A stretch of DNA of 26,902 nucleotides. Source: Emiliania huxleyi CCMP1516. Lineage: Eukaryota; Haptophyta; Isochrysidales; Noelaerhabdaceae. The stretch covers positions 1 to 26,902 of the forward strand of contig NW_005199219.1 of the NCBI RefSeq assembly GCF_000372725.1, written 5' to 3'. A program made the position numbers and the translations under genes. Shown here in pieces: positions 16,769-26,425 of this stretch; position 1 is the first letter of the stretch, and every line of letters starts with the position of its first letter. Below the pieces are notes generated by a model that ran no database searches, was not told where the DNA came from, and saw nothing but the letters and a program-made list of their open reading frames with translations.

Positions 16769-17675
16769 ATGCAGACGCCCAGTGCGATGCAGGCGCTCTT
16801 CACGCTATTCTCGCTTCGACAGGAGTCTCCACCGAGCAGCGACGGCGACGGCGGCTCCGCTCCCGCGCTCCGCTCATCCTCCTCAGCCACCCTGCATCAA
16901 AGATTTGAGGAGCTTGGTGCAAGTGCAGCTTCAGGAGCTCGGTGCAGCAAAATGCACATTCCGCCACGCGTCGGTCTGGAACGCCTGGTACAGCTCGGTG
17001 AGTCTGCCGAATGCCTTGCCCTCGTTTCGGCCATCACCTTCTCCCTCGCACTCGACTGCCTTCTGGGGATGGCCGATGCGGACGTTTTAGAGGCCGTAGA
17101 CACCGCAGAGCAGGTGAACATGCGGACTCGTTACCTGACACTCTTCTATGGCAAATTCCTCTGCTTTCTCTTGGCGCTTGCCTTCAGCGCGTTCGCAACT
17201 GTTTTCGGCATGCTCCAGGGAAACTACGCTCGACTCTCAAAGTGCAAGGACATGGCGCTATGCGAGGAACTGGATCTGCCCGAGGCGACCCGAATGCGGC
17301 TGCGCATTGCCCTCGCAGCTGAGATGGACAGCTTCTTTTTCAGGCCGCTGCCGGCCGGGCTGCCTTCGCACAAGAGAGCGCCTCCCGCTCACCACACTCA
17401 CCTTTGTTTGTAGGCTCCGCAACCCCCGCCACTCGAGCCACAACGCCATCTGGGCGAGCCTCCTCCTTCTCCTCATCGCGGCGGGCCTCGACGCACTGGC
17501 AACCGTCGCCCTCATCGCGGAGGGCGAGCTTTCGATTGCGGTGGTGGTGTGCGTTGCCATCATCTTTGGATCTGTCGCCTCGGTGCTTTACGTCATCTAC
17601 GTCTTCCCAAGCGTTGGGAAAGCGAACCTGCTCCTCGAAGCTGGCCGCACCGGTGGCCACCTCGCCACTCGGTGA
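16769..17675 (+). CDS. Four-transmembrane protein, two exons
   Basis: ATG 16769 (MQTPSAMQALFTLFSL). Exon 1 runs to 17343, exon 2 is 17414-17675, and the 70-base intron is GC-AG (CAG|GCCGCT to TTGTAG|GCTCCG). The sum is 837 bases, 278 residues. TM1 is CLALVSAITFSLALDCLLGM, TM2 FLCFLLALAFSAFATVFGML, TM3 AIWASLLLLLIAAGLDALAT, TM4 IAVVVCVAIIFGSVASVLYV, with an acidic loop between TM2 and TM3. Upstream of TM1 another frame (VQLQELGAAKCTFRHASVWN) also looks coding, and a 13-base GGAGCTYGGTGCA is repeated at 16909 and 16935, so the N-terminus may involve a small intron or frameshift near 16990. A 14-base GCCACTCGGTGATT is duplicated across the stop codon. Function unknown. Confidence 0.6.
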
Positions 17676-18102
<427 letters not shown>

Positions 18103-18378
18103 GAAGTCTCTCACACACAAGAACTCTTCGAAAGAACTCTCTTCTCCCCCCCCCCCTCCCCTGCTCTGGTTTTATTTAGGTGGTCCGCGAAGACAGCGAA
18201 ACTTCCTGGGTAAGCTACACTCTCTCCCTCCCATTATGCTCAAACGTAGTGTACTTTTAGCTTACTGGGAGAAAAAGTTCGTCTATGTACCTCTATCTAT
18301 CTCCCGTCGCCGATTTTACAGAGTTCAGCGCCGATACCAGCAAACTTCGCCGGGCCGCCTGCACGTGCGGCGCTGAGC

Positions 18379-20189
18379 ATGGATGAATGCTACGAGTGCT
18401 GGGGGGCGGAGCTCACTGGGAGGGAATGCCATCGAGGCGAGGCTAGTATGCACCTACTAGCACCACACGGGCTCGGAGTGGCGTGTGATACCTCAGAGCC
18501 AATGACGCAGCCTCATGACACGCACGTTCCCCCCGCCGACCGTCCTAGGATCTGAGCAGCCCCTCAGCAGCAGTGGCGTCTTTACCAAGTTCTGTGCGAG
18601 CTGCCAGCGCCACGGGTTGCTGGTGCCGGTGGAGCGCGTCCGCGTGCTGCCGCCGACCGCCATCCTTGATAACAAGGCGTCCAACGGGCCGTGGAGCGCT
18701 CCTCGCGAGCTTCAGCTCCCACCCTATCGGGTTTGCAACCAGACGATGCGCTGCCCTGGGCCCCGGTTTGCCATCCTAAAGGCTGAGTACAGATCTCTGT
18801 ATTCCAAATATCGCTCAAGGAGACACGTATTCGGCTGTTTTCATTGTATTCGTAGCCGGAGTGTCCGCGCAGTGCTCCGAATACACTGCGAGATAGCCTC
18901 TTCACACCCTGACGTTGGCGTGTTGCTGTAGGTTTGCCATCTTCAAAGCGCCGCCTCCAAACGAAACTCCAGGCTCAGCCGTCCTTGGGCTCGAAGGCAG
19001 CGTGCTTGGCTGGCCGTTTGCCGCGGTCGAAGCGGAGATGTCTGCAGCGGCGTTTGCAAGCTCGGAAGAGCTGTCGCAGCAGTGTGGGCCGCAGACCTGG
19101 GACGAACTGCCAGAGCAGTGGATTACCTTGCCCGGCGCGCAGGGCAAAGAGTGCTTGCACATGTACATAAGCCACGGGACGCTGGTGCCAGCAGAAAACA
19201 AGCAGCGCAGAAAGCCTCGGAAGGCCAGCGGCAAGAAGAGGCGGCCGACGGCGTCGTCCGCGGCCGTTATCGTTATCGGCGCGAGGTCAGCGAGCTCTCC
19301 GCCTCCTGACACGCCGCCTTCGTCAGAGCCGTCTTCCTTTGCCTCCCCGCGGTCAACGACCCACGACCTCGACTGCCACGACCTCGACTGCCTCGACAGT
19401 GAGCTGTGCGAGGAGGGTCGCGGCGAGGCAGAGGAGAGCGGTAAGCGGCGGCGGGCCGCCACCGCAGAGGCTGCCACTGCCGCGGTGGCGAGGCCCGACT
19501 GCTCCTCTTTGCCGCCCTCACCGCCGGCCACGCCGGTGCCGCTGGTCTTTGCCCCGCGCTCGTGGCCGCTGCCGGCGCGTCTGGGTGCGTCCGCACCGAT
19601 GCAGGTCTCGCTCGCCCTCCTGATGCTGTGCGCCGCGATTATGGCCGAGCTCCCCAAGTGGAGTCCGGATTTTTTCTTCACTGCCACTGGCTTCGCAGTG
19701 ATGATCGCCGCCAATCGGGCCCTTGCACGGGTCTCGCCTCGCCTTTTCGCGAGCGCGATGACGCTGCTGCTCGTCTGCGGCCCGACTCTGCGTCTGGTAA
19801 ACGCCGTGGTCCGTTCGCCGGCGGTGCTGACTAGTGAGCTCGACAAGTTGGCGGAGGCTGGGCGTTACATAATTTTGCTATGTGGAATTGGCGGATCCTT
19901 CTTCGGAGCGCTGCCACCCGCTGCCCTCCCTTCCTCACGCAAGCGGCTCGCAGTAGCATACTTTGTCTGCACGGCCATCTGCGGTGCCTCGATTTTCCGA
20001 TTCCGGACGCGCGACGAGCGCATGCCTTCCTTTCGTGTGCTGCACAGCGTTGTCCCCTTCCTCGTGTCCTTCATCACAGCCGAAGCAATCTCGGGCAGCA
20101 AGCATGAAGTTTCGCCCCCTTCCTCTCAATGGCCGGCTGCATTCATGCGGCGCAGCTGCGCCACGCATCTTGCTTGCGCTGAATGCTAG
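18379..20189 (+). CDS. Membrane protein with Cys-rich N-terminus, three exons
   Basis: Exon 1 18379-18445 starts MDECYECWGAELTGRECHRG. Intron 18446-18548 is GT-AG (GTATGC to TCCTAG). Exon 2 18549-18765 has VFTKFCASCQRHGLLVPVER and RVCNQTMRCPGP. Intron 18766-18931 is GT-AG. Exon 3 18932-20189 starts FAIFKAPPPNE. Exons sum to 1542 bases (513 residues), all in phase. Residues 20-110 have paired cysteines that could bind zinc. A basic KKRRP patch and a Ser/Pro linker follow. The C-terminal half has about five to six membrane segments, e.g. VSLALLMLCAAIMAELP, FFFTATGFAVMIAANRAL and YIILLCGIGGSFFGALPP. I do not recognise the family. An unspliced start at ATG 18515 is the alternative. Confidence 0.6.
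18765..18941 (+). repeat. Intron flanked by 11-bp direct repeats
   Basis: GGTTTGCCATC occurs at 18765-18775 and 18931-18941, exactly at the donor (CCCG|GTTTGC) and acceptor (TGTAG|GTTTGC) of the inferred intron 18766-18931. Splicing leaves a single copy, as expected for insertion with target-site duplication. Confidence 0.7.
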
Positions 20190-20588
20190 CGGCTCGGCTT
20201 GTGTGTGCTCTTTTCGAGTTTTTCTTCAATTTCCCCCCGATAAACCGGACCCGTATGTGAGTCACAACTTCACATATATACGAACGTCCTCTCACAGTAC
20301 ATAGAGTCTTCTCATTGGTCTCTCAATTGTGAATCAAACGCGTGCCGGACCCGGAGCCGCAACGGGCCCATAACGTATTGATTCCAATTCCTTTACCCAC
20401 CAGCACAGAACACGCAGAGGGACAGCATGCTGAGCGACACTACGGCTCTAACGAGAGATCACTCGGCTGACAGGCTCACGACGGCGGCCTCTCGCGCCTC
20501 GCCCGTCGTTCTCTGCCCCACGACGATGCTCTCGCAGCGGTCGCGGGGCGCAAGGTGGCGGCGGCTCTCCTCGCAGAGCCCGCGGCGC
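20190..20588. other. Intergenic region between convergent genes
   Basis: A lower-GC stretch (20210-20420) and then the region past the TTL-like stop. A minus-strand frame ending near 20459 (RCESIVVGQRTTGEAREAAV) could be an alternative last exon of the TTL-like gene. Nothing firm. Confidence 0.4.
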
Positions 20589-23500
20589 TCAAGGCGGGGA
20601 AGGCGGACTGAGGCCGGGACCCGGCGACAGCTCGCGAGCTCCGCAGCGGCTGGCTCGGGGCTGGCTGGGCCGGGCTGGACAGTCGCCCGAGGGCCGCGCA
20701 GGCGGCGCTGCGAGGCCGCGCCGGGTGAGGGGGCTGGGTGGGTTCGGGTACTGTGGGGTAGGGGAGGGTGGGATCGAAGTACCCGCCGGCTGAGGGGCCG
20801 GCTGCTGCTCGGCCCTGCTGCCTCCGGCCTCTCCGCCTGCGGCCTCTCCGCCTGCGGCCTCTCCGCCTCCGGCCTCTCCGCCTGCGGCGCCGTGCACCGC
20901 CCCAGCGCCACCCGCCCCCAGCTGAGCTCCAGCCTTCTCCGTGCCGCCCAAGGCCGCCTCTACCTTCGCCACCTCCACCCCGCCCGGCCCCGCCCCTCTC
21001 GGCCCCGCCCCCGCCGTGCCGCCCCGCCCCTGCGCCCCACCGGCGGCGTCCTCGGCGTCGGCGGCTTCCTCCTCCGCCTCGTCCTCCGCCTGCGCCGCCC
21101 GCGCACACCTCGCGTCGAGCTCTCGCACGAGCGCGGCGTTGAGAGGCCGGTGCTGCGCGAAGAGCAGCAAGTACTCGCCGCCGCCGGCGAGCGGGAAGAG
21201 GCGCCGGAAGCCGCCGGCGCGCCTTGCCTCGGCGTCGAGCGTGCGAAGGGCGCGGCGCAGCGGAGTGCGGCCTCTGCCCGCGTCGGAGGCGCCCTTGTGC
21301 CGGCGATGAGTTGGCTCGCCTGGCAGACATGGACATGTCGTGGACATGTCGTGGACATGTCGTGGACATGTCGTGGACATGTCGTGGACATGTCGTGGGC
21401 GTGTCGTGGGCATGTCGTGGGCATGTCGTGGGCGTGTCGTGGGCGTGTCGTGGGCGTGTCGTGGGCGTGTCGTGGACGTGTCGTGGGCGTGTCGTGGGCG
21501 TGTCGTGGACGTGTCGTGGACGTGTCGTGGACATGTCGTGGACATGTCGTGGACATGTCGTGGACATGTCGTGGGCGTGTCGTGGACGTGTCGTGGGCGT
21601 GTCGTGGGCGTGTCGTGGGCGTGTCGTGGGCGTGTCGTGGACGTGTCGTGGGCGTGTCGTGGGCGTGTCGTGGACGTGTCGTGGGCGTGTCGTGGGCGTG
21701 TCGTGGGCGTGTCGTGGGCGTGTCGTGGGCGTGTCGTGGGCGTGTCGTGGGCGTGTCGTGGGCGTGTCGTGGGCGTGTCGTGGACGTGTCGTGGGCGTGT
21801 CGTGGGCGTGTCGTGGACGTGTGTCGTGGGCCGGCGATGAGTTGGCTCGCCCCGCGAGAGGCGCTCGGAGATATGGGGAGATATGGGGAGATATGGGGAG
21901 ATATGGGGAGATATGGGGAGCTCGCCCCTCGAGAGGCGCTCGATCGCCGCGGCGCGCAAGGTGCGCTCCTTCGCTCGCGCCGCGGCCCGGTCGTGCGGCG
22001 CGAGGGCGACGAGCGTGAGCAGGTCGGCAAGCAGGCAGCTCTTCACCTTGAGGTCTAGCGGCGTGTCGGCGCCGAGCGACGGCGACAAGTTCACCTCGAG
22101 CAGCCGAGGGCGTGGTGACTTCACTCGCTTCACTCCAGCCATTTCATTCTGTCTGGTATAGCGTGAACTCTCGAGTTGCGGAGCTCCCTGCTGCTCGGTG
22201 TACGAACTCTGTTCACACCGAGCAGCTGGGAGTGGCTGCGGCTATAGCAGACAGCATTTCATTCACCAGCCAGGCTCACCTCGAGCAGCCAGGGCTTGAG
22301 ACACTCGTCAATGAGGACGTCGAAGCCGAGGAGCTCAAAGCACGACGCGCGCCCGCCAGCGGTGCCGACCTGCCGCCCCGCCGCCGCCACCGACGGCTCG
22401 GCCGCGATCAGCGTGCGCAGCAGCAAGTCGTCCACCCGACGCCACAGCGCGGCCACGTCGACGCCGTTGCGCGCGAGGCAGCGCTTGAGCGCCGAGAGGG
22501 ACCACCTTTGGAGATGGCGCGAGATGACTCGAGATCACGCGAGATAGTGCTTGAGAGGTACCACCTTGATGACAAATTCATCACTCATTCGAGCTACTGG
22601 AGGAGCAATCGAGCGCCGAGAGCGACCACTGTGAGCCGAAGCCGCCGTCGATTAACCATTACTTAAGAGCGAATTAAGAGCTAATCAAGAGCTAATCAAG
22701 AGCTAATCAAGAGCTAATTAAGAGCTAATTAAGACCACTTTGAGCCGAAGCCGTCGTCGGCCGCGTCGGCGTTCGGCACGAAGTGGGAGGACCGCTTGTT
22801 GATGGAGTAGTTTGTGAGGTGGGCAAACACGTCCGCGTCCGCCGCCGAGCCCCCGTCCGCTGGGTCGGAGTAGCGCGCCGTCGAGAAGCGGCAGAGGCCC
22901 TCCTCGAAGACATACCTGAATTAATCGTGAATTCAGAGCGAATTACTCGTTAATCAAGCGGCAGAGGCCCTCCTCGAAGACATACCTACTCTCAGCTGCC
23001 GGCCTCGTGCCTCCGCCGCTCCTCTCTTCTTTCGCCGCTCCCCTCCTCGATGAGGCGCACGCGCGCAGCGGCTCGAAGGACGAGACGGCGACGTACAGGC
23101 GGAGGTCGAACTTGTACCTGCGGGGACGGTTCCGAGAAGGGTCTTATGGCTGCTTACCGTCGATCGGGACGGCATTCTAGGGCCATCTCTGCGCCATCTC
23201 GGGCCATCTCGCGCCATCTCGGGCTATCTCGGGCTATCTCGGGCTCTCTCGCACCCGTCGATCAGGAGGGCAGTATCGGGCCATCTCGGCCACATCTCGG
23301 GCAATCTCTCGCGCCATCTCGCGTCATCTCGCGGCAGCTCGGCCATCTCGGGCCACATCTCGGGCCACATCTCGGCCAATCTCGGGCAATCTCGCACCCG
23401 TCGATCAGGAGGGGCCGCGCCACGTAGCGAGAGACCACGCAGTCCTCCCCCACCGGCAGCTTGGCCGAGCTGCCCAGCAGCGAGATGCCGCGGCCCTGGC

Positions 23501-23978
23501 TCGACGCGATCGGCTTTGCAATCCAAGTCGCGCCGCCGTCGCGGCCCATCGCGGCTGTGCAAGCGGCAGCGTCGGCGGGGAGCACAAAAGAGAGGGGCAG
23601 GTACTCGTACGCGGCGCGTCCGCACCGCGCGCGCAGCATCGCGATCGTCCGGACGAGCAGGTCCTTCCGCGTGATCACTCCCGACCGAGGGAAGTGGTTC
23701 ACCTTTGCGTGCCGGGGCAGCGAGAGCAGCGTCTCGGGACCGACGTGGCCGCTCGACCAGACGAGGTCCGCGTCGGCCGTCGGCGACGGGAGGTAGCCGT
23801 GGTCCTCCAGCAGTCGGCGAAGCACCAGCGACTCGCCGCCGCGAAAGGCGTAGGTCAGCCGGCCGTCCTCGTGCCGCTGCGGTGGCCGCGGCTCGTCCTG
23901 GTGCAGCGCCTCCAACGTGTAGCGCTGCGGACGAAAGACGATGCCTCGCACGGCCGCGGCGGGCTCGTCGGAGGGCAT
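20589..23978 (-). CDS. Tubulin-tyrosine-ligase-like (TTLL) ATP-grasp enzyme, six exons
   Basis: Model: exons 23978-23398, 23117-23061, 22915-22739, 22505-22280, 22094-21851, 21319-20589; sum 2016 bases, 671 residues, every junction in phase. TTL motifs appear in order: KVNHFPRSGVITRKDLL (about residues 92-108), TWIAKPIASSQGRGI (151-165, ATP grasp), VVSRYVARPLLIDG joined to YKFDLRLYV, then YVFEEGLCRFST, HLTNYSINKRS, DGFGSKWSLSAL, CFELLGFDVLID and LKPWLLEVNLSPSL. The C-terminal region continues ALRTLDAEARRAGGFRRLFP and an Ala/Gly/Glu-rich tail of uncertain end. The family adds Tyr, Glu or Gly to tubulin tails. Strong full-length motifs and length suggest a polyglutamylase-type member, but substrate is inference. 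Introns 2, 4 and 5 lie between duplicated exon edges, and intron 3 between related copies of AAGTGGTC / AAGGTGGTC. Only intron 5 (21850-21320) needs a GC donor. Confidence 0.8.
20817..20895. repeat. 15-bp tandem repeat
   Basis: Five copies of GCCTSCGGCCTCTCC in the tail-coding part of the TTL-like last exon, giving an Ala/Gly/Glu peptide repeat in frame. Confidence 0.75.
21327..21832. repeat. Large 11-bp minisatellite, family A, in TTLL intron 5
   Basis: About 45 units of TGTCGTGGRCR. Flanks GCCGGCGATGAGTTGGCTCGCC occur at both ends (about 21299-21320 and 21831-21852). On the minus strand each carries GCGAGCCAACTC; the right copy gives a GC donor (21850) and the left copy follows CCAG, so GC-AG splicing leaves one copy and restores the frame. 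Confidence 0.9.
21864..21920. repeat. 10-bp minisatellite GGGAGATATG, family B
   Basis: Five GGAGATATGG units between copies of CTCGCCCCKCGAGAGGCGCTCG (about 21846-21867 and 21922-21943). The minus frame stays open across it, so it may be an in-frame insertion in TTLL exon 5. Confidence 0.85.
22095..22279 (-). mobile_element. TTLL intron 4: foldback (introner-like) insertion
   Basis: A 185-base GT-AG intron (CTCGAG|GTGAGC to CTCGAG|GTGAAC) with TCACCTCGAGCAGCC present at both ends. Inside, plus-strand GTCTGGTATAGC (about 22150) pairs with GCTATAGCAGAC (about 22240), and CTGCTCGGTGT pairs with ACACCGAGCAG around a 13-base loop (about 22193-22227). The whole insert is an imperfect inverted repeat, like a non-autonomous DNA transposon that became an intron. 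Confidence 0.6.
22506..22738 (-). repeat. TTLL intron 3 with AAGAGCTAATC array and duplicated exon edges
   Basis: The donor is TCAAA|GTGGTC and the acceptor CTCCAAAG|GTGGTCCC. An AT-rich 11-base array (AAGAGCTAATC, 22661-22735) lies between GACCACTGTGAGCCGAAGCC and GACCACTTTGAGCCGAAGCC. Further partial copies of the exon start (AAGGTGGTACCTCTCAAGC near 22547-22566) show nested duplications. Confidence 0.7.
22886..22987 (-). repeat. TTLL intron 2 edge: 32-bp duplication spanning AG|GTATGT
   Basis: Identical 32-base copies at 22886-22917 and 22956-22987 (period 70). On the minus strand both read AG|GTATGTCTTCGAGGAGG, an ideal donor directly at an acceptor. Whether splicing uses 23060-22916 or 23060-22986 plus 22985-22916, the mRNA is the same and reads PLRAYVFEEGLCRF. 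Confidence 0.85.
23118..23397 (-). repeat. TTLL intron 1 with CCATCTCGGG 10-bp array
   Basis: Donor GACGG|GTGCGAG and acceptor CCCGCAG|GTACAAG join LLIDG to YKFDLRLY. The intron is mostly 10-base GCCATCTCGG/GCTATCTCGG units. A 24-base copy of the upstream exon edge with its donor (TCTCGCACCCGTCGATCAGG...) recurs inside the intron at 23247-23270. Confidence 0.8.
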
Positions 23979-24077
23979 GAAGGTGGTGGGTACGCAGCGA
24001 AGCACAGCGAGCCAGCCGCCACCAGCACAGGCCACCGACCAACGGCGCGAAACGCCCCCCCCGCGAGACCAACCGAC

Positions 24078-24395
24078 GAACAAAAGAATTCAAAAAGGCA
24101 ACTCTCACAACAAAAAAAATTATCTGTACTCGCACAACACTGGGCACGGGACTGGCGCGCACTGGCACTAACACAGGTACACCACTGGAGCCGCCTAAGC
24201 GACTCCCGCGAGGACGGCAAGGCACTTAGCTCCGTGCACTCGACCGCCCTCGCCGCTGGCAAGCTCAACGAACAAAAGAATTTCAGGCGCCCCCGCGAAG
24301 AATTTTACAACTAAACTCCCTCGCACAACACTGGGCACGGGACTGGCGCGCACTGGCAATAATACAGATACACCACGGGAACAAAAGAATTTCGG
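24078..24395. promoter_or_regulatory. Upstream region of the TTLL gene with duplicated ~57-bp module
   Basis: CTCGCACAACACTGGGCACG... (39 identical bases, similarity continuing about 18 more) occurs at 24129 and 24320, period 191. GAACAAAAGAATT(T)C occurs at 24079, 24270 and 24379. On the minus strand this is AATTCTTTTGTTC, related to sequences upstream of genes at 5348 and 26426. A promoter or repeated-element role is inference. Confidence 0.5.
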
Positions 24396-24496
24396 ACCCA
24401 GACCTTCTTCCTTGCGAACAAAACTAGCTTGAACCGACTAAAAAAGAGACTCGGCGCCTCTGTGTGTCTGCGGGTCGAAAAACACATGCGGCCGCT

Positions 24497-25590
24497 CTAT
24501 TGTAGCATCCGCGACGCCGACTTCGACACGAAGCCTCGGCAGCCCGGGCAGGCCGTGTTGATCGGCTCCATCCCGCGGCTCGTCTCGACCTCGCTGTCGT
24601 CGCTGAGCCAAGTGTGCAGGCAGCGGTAGTGGAAGAGGCTCTTGCAGCAGTGTGTGGCGCCCCAGCCGTTCGGGTCGCGTGGCTGCAGGCGCGCCTCGGG
24701 GTGTGAGCTGAGGCCGTCCAAGCAAATGGCGCACTCTCGGCGCTCCTCGGCTGCTGGAGCTGGCGCCACCCTTGCTGCGGCGCCGGCCTCCACCTCCATC
24801 TCCTCGCACACGGTGCTTGCTGCGGCTCGAGCAGGCGGACGGTCGTCTCCCAACGGTGCTGCGCACGCGCCAGTGCCGCCTCCTCGGCGGTGGCGAGTAG
24901 CCGAGGGAGAGCCTCTTGCCGCCAACCCTCACCTGCAGCTTGTACTTCTTGCGGCCTCGCGCCTTCGGGTAGAAGGCCACGCCTTTGTAGCCACTCTTGC
25001 TGCTGCTGCTGCTGGCCAGGGCGAGGCCCTCCCTCCCCGCCTGCCGGACTGCCTCAGTGCCAGCGGCAGTGGAAGGCACGGGTGGCGGCGGCGGTGGCGG
25101 CGGCGCGGTCGCTGGTGTCCCTGCCCGCCTCCCTGCGGGCGTAGAAGAGCGCCGCCTGCTCGGCGGTGGCGAAGTAACCGAGGAAGACCCTTGCTGCCAA
25201 CCCTCACCGCCAGCTCGTACTTCTTGCTGCCTTGCTTCTTCGGCTTGAAGGTCACGCCTTTGTAGCCGCTGTTGCTGTTGCTGCTCGTAGCCAGAGTCAG
25301 GCCCTCCCTCTCCGCCTGCCGTATCGCCTCAGCGCCAGCGGCAGTGGGAGCAGTGCGAGGCTGCAGCAGCTTTGCGGCGTCGGCGCGGCCGTACTCCGAG
25401 CGAGCGCAGGCGGTGGCCGCCTCTTCGGCGGTGTCAAAAAGGCCGAGGTAGACACTCTTGCCGCCATCTCGCACCTTTGCCTCGAACTTCTTTTTTGCTG
25501 CGGTGGTAGGTCACGCCCTTGTACGAGCTCGTAGCCAGTCGTGCTGTTTTTGTGGACGGCTGGGATCAACACGAGGCGCTCGGACGCGCT
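24497..25590 (-). CDS. Three-AP2-domain plus RING protein, multiply frameshifted
   Basis: Reading leftwards: AP2 unit 1 (SSYKGVTYHRSKK, about 25535, then VRDGGKSVYLGLFDTAEEAA), unit 2 (SGYKGVTFKPKKQGSKKYEL, 25270, then VFLGYFATAEQAAL in another frame), unit 3 (SGYKGVAFYPKARGRKKYKL, 24995, to LSLGY at 24897), then a RING-like domain (RECAICLDGL, THCCKSLFHYRCLHTWL, ACPGCRGF) and TAG at 24497. Frame changes are needed at A6 (about 25495), at 25190, within a GCC repeat (about 25095), at TACTCGCC where unit 2 has TACTTCGCC (about 24897), and before the RING. The RING has C-x2-C, C-x4-H-x2-C and C-x2-C; the residue usually His in RING-H2 is Ser, so it may be RINGv-like. AP2 binds DNA and RING usually recruits E2; a linked role is inference. 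Either errors in homopolymers or a decaying gene. Confidence 0.6.
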
Positions 25591-25597
25591 CGCGCCT

Positions 25598-26089
25598 CGT
25601 CGGCGACGTCAAGTTCAAGGACACGCTCTCCTCCAACCCGGAGGACGTCGGCCAGCGAGGCGCTTTCGTCGGCCTCGGCAACACCGAGCCCGGCACGAGC
25701 GGACGAGCGCGGACGTCTTCGGCCTCGAGCAGCGCGGCGCTGTCGGGGACGGCGACTTCAGGCCGAGCGACGGCGGCGGCTACGTGGCGTACAAGAAGGC
25801 GGACTACGCGCACGCCCTCTCGCGCTCGGACACCGACGTGCAGATGTACCTGTTCGAAACCTTCGGCGGGTGGTGCAACGCGGTCAAGCGGCTGTTCTAC
25901 CAGATGAAGGACAAGGTGCGCAACAAGCTCTCGAAGCGGCAGCACGAGGACGAGGCGAGCTGGTCGACGCGGTCGTGGCTGTCGGTGGAGGCCCAGCGCA
26001 TGTCAGTCGCGCTGCAGCTCGCGGCGGCGGAAGAGATTGCGACCGAGCTCAGGCTCACCGCGGCGTCGGAGGACGCCGCCGTCGCCTAG
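25598..26089 (+). CDS. ETFGG-motif protein, 3' part, with 8-bp duplication frameshift
   Basis: The frame from about 25598 reads LVGDVKFKDTLSSNPEDVGQ, GAFVGLGNTEPGTS. It then breaks at 25695-25710, where ACGAGCGG/ACGAGCGC is a tandem 8-base duplication; taking one copy away gives GTSADVFGLEQRGA. It continues GGGYVAYKKADYAHALSRSD, VQMYLFETFGGWCNAVKRL, KVRNKLSKRQHEDEASWSTR and ends at TAG 26087-26089. There is no ATG at the 5' end, so this is a terminal exon or a truncated copy. The FETFGG...RSW...QRMSVAL block resembles HETFGG...SFM...ERISLSV at 16515-16290. The 45-base element lies 52 bases after the stop. I suspect a repeated or mobile-element-borne family, unproven. Confidence 0.5.
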   Translation, partial: RRRRQVQGHALLQPGGRRPARRFRRPRQHRARHERTSADVFGLEQRGAVGDGDFRPSDGGGYVAYKKADYAHALSRSDTDVQMYLFETFGGWCNAVKRLFYQMKDKVRNKLSKRQHEDEASWSTRSWLSVEAQRMSVALQLAAAEEIATELRLTAASEDAAVA

Positions 26090-26140
26090 ACTCCCCTGCG
26101 TCACTACGTGCCTGCCCGTCTTTGTAGCCTGGCGTTTGTG

Positions 26141-26185
26141 CCCCGTTTGTGCCGCGTCCCGTGCCCCCGAGTTCATTTTATAAAC
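26141..26185 (+). repeat. 45-bp dispersed element, copy 2
   Basis: CCCCGTTTGTGCCGCGTCCC... to ...TTCATTTTATAAAC, near-identical to 11509-11553. See that entry. Confidence 0.75.
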
Positions 26186-26380
26186 TCGGACGCCTGTGAT
26201 CCGCGACGAGTTCGTTTCGCGAGCGGCGCCATGCCCTATGCGGCAGTCTTTTCTTTCTTTCTTGCGTGTGCCTGTGATAGTACTAGCACGCGCCAGTTCG
26301 CACCTGTGTCGAGCCTGTCTGCTCTCAGAGAGTTGTTTTGTTTAAATTCTTTCTTGGGCTCGTGTCCGCAACCAAGCGTG

Positions 26381-26415
26381 CGTTTTTCTTCATTGCCATG
26401 CAATGAAGAAAAACG
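26381..26415. other. Perfect 16-bp inverted repeat just before a start codon
   Basis: CGTTTTTCTTCATTGC, CAT, then GCAATGAAGAAAAACG. The arms match at all 16 positions with a 3-base loop, ending 10 bases before ATG 26426. As DNA it could be a cruciform or dimeric binding site; in the 5' UTR it would be a stable hairpin hiding an upstream ATG (26403). Confidence 0.85.
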
Positions 26416-26425
26416 ACCTGCTTCC

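Noticed and set aside
20960..22030. Long frames on both strands across the family A array (SWACRGRV and RPRHAHDT peptides)
   Set aside because: The 11-bp unit has no stops in any frame. The array lies inside TTLL intron 5, between duplicated exon edges.
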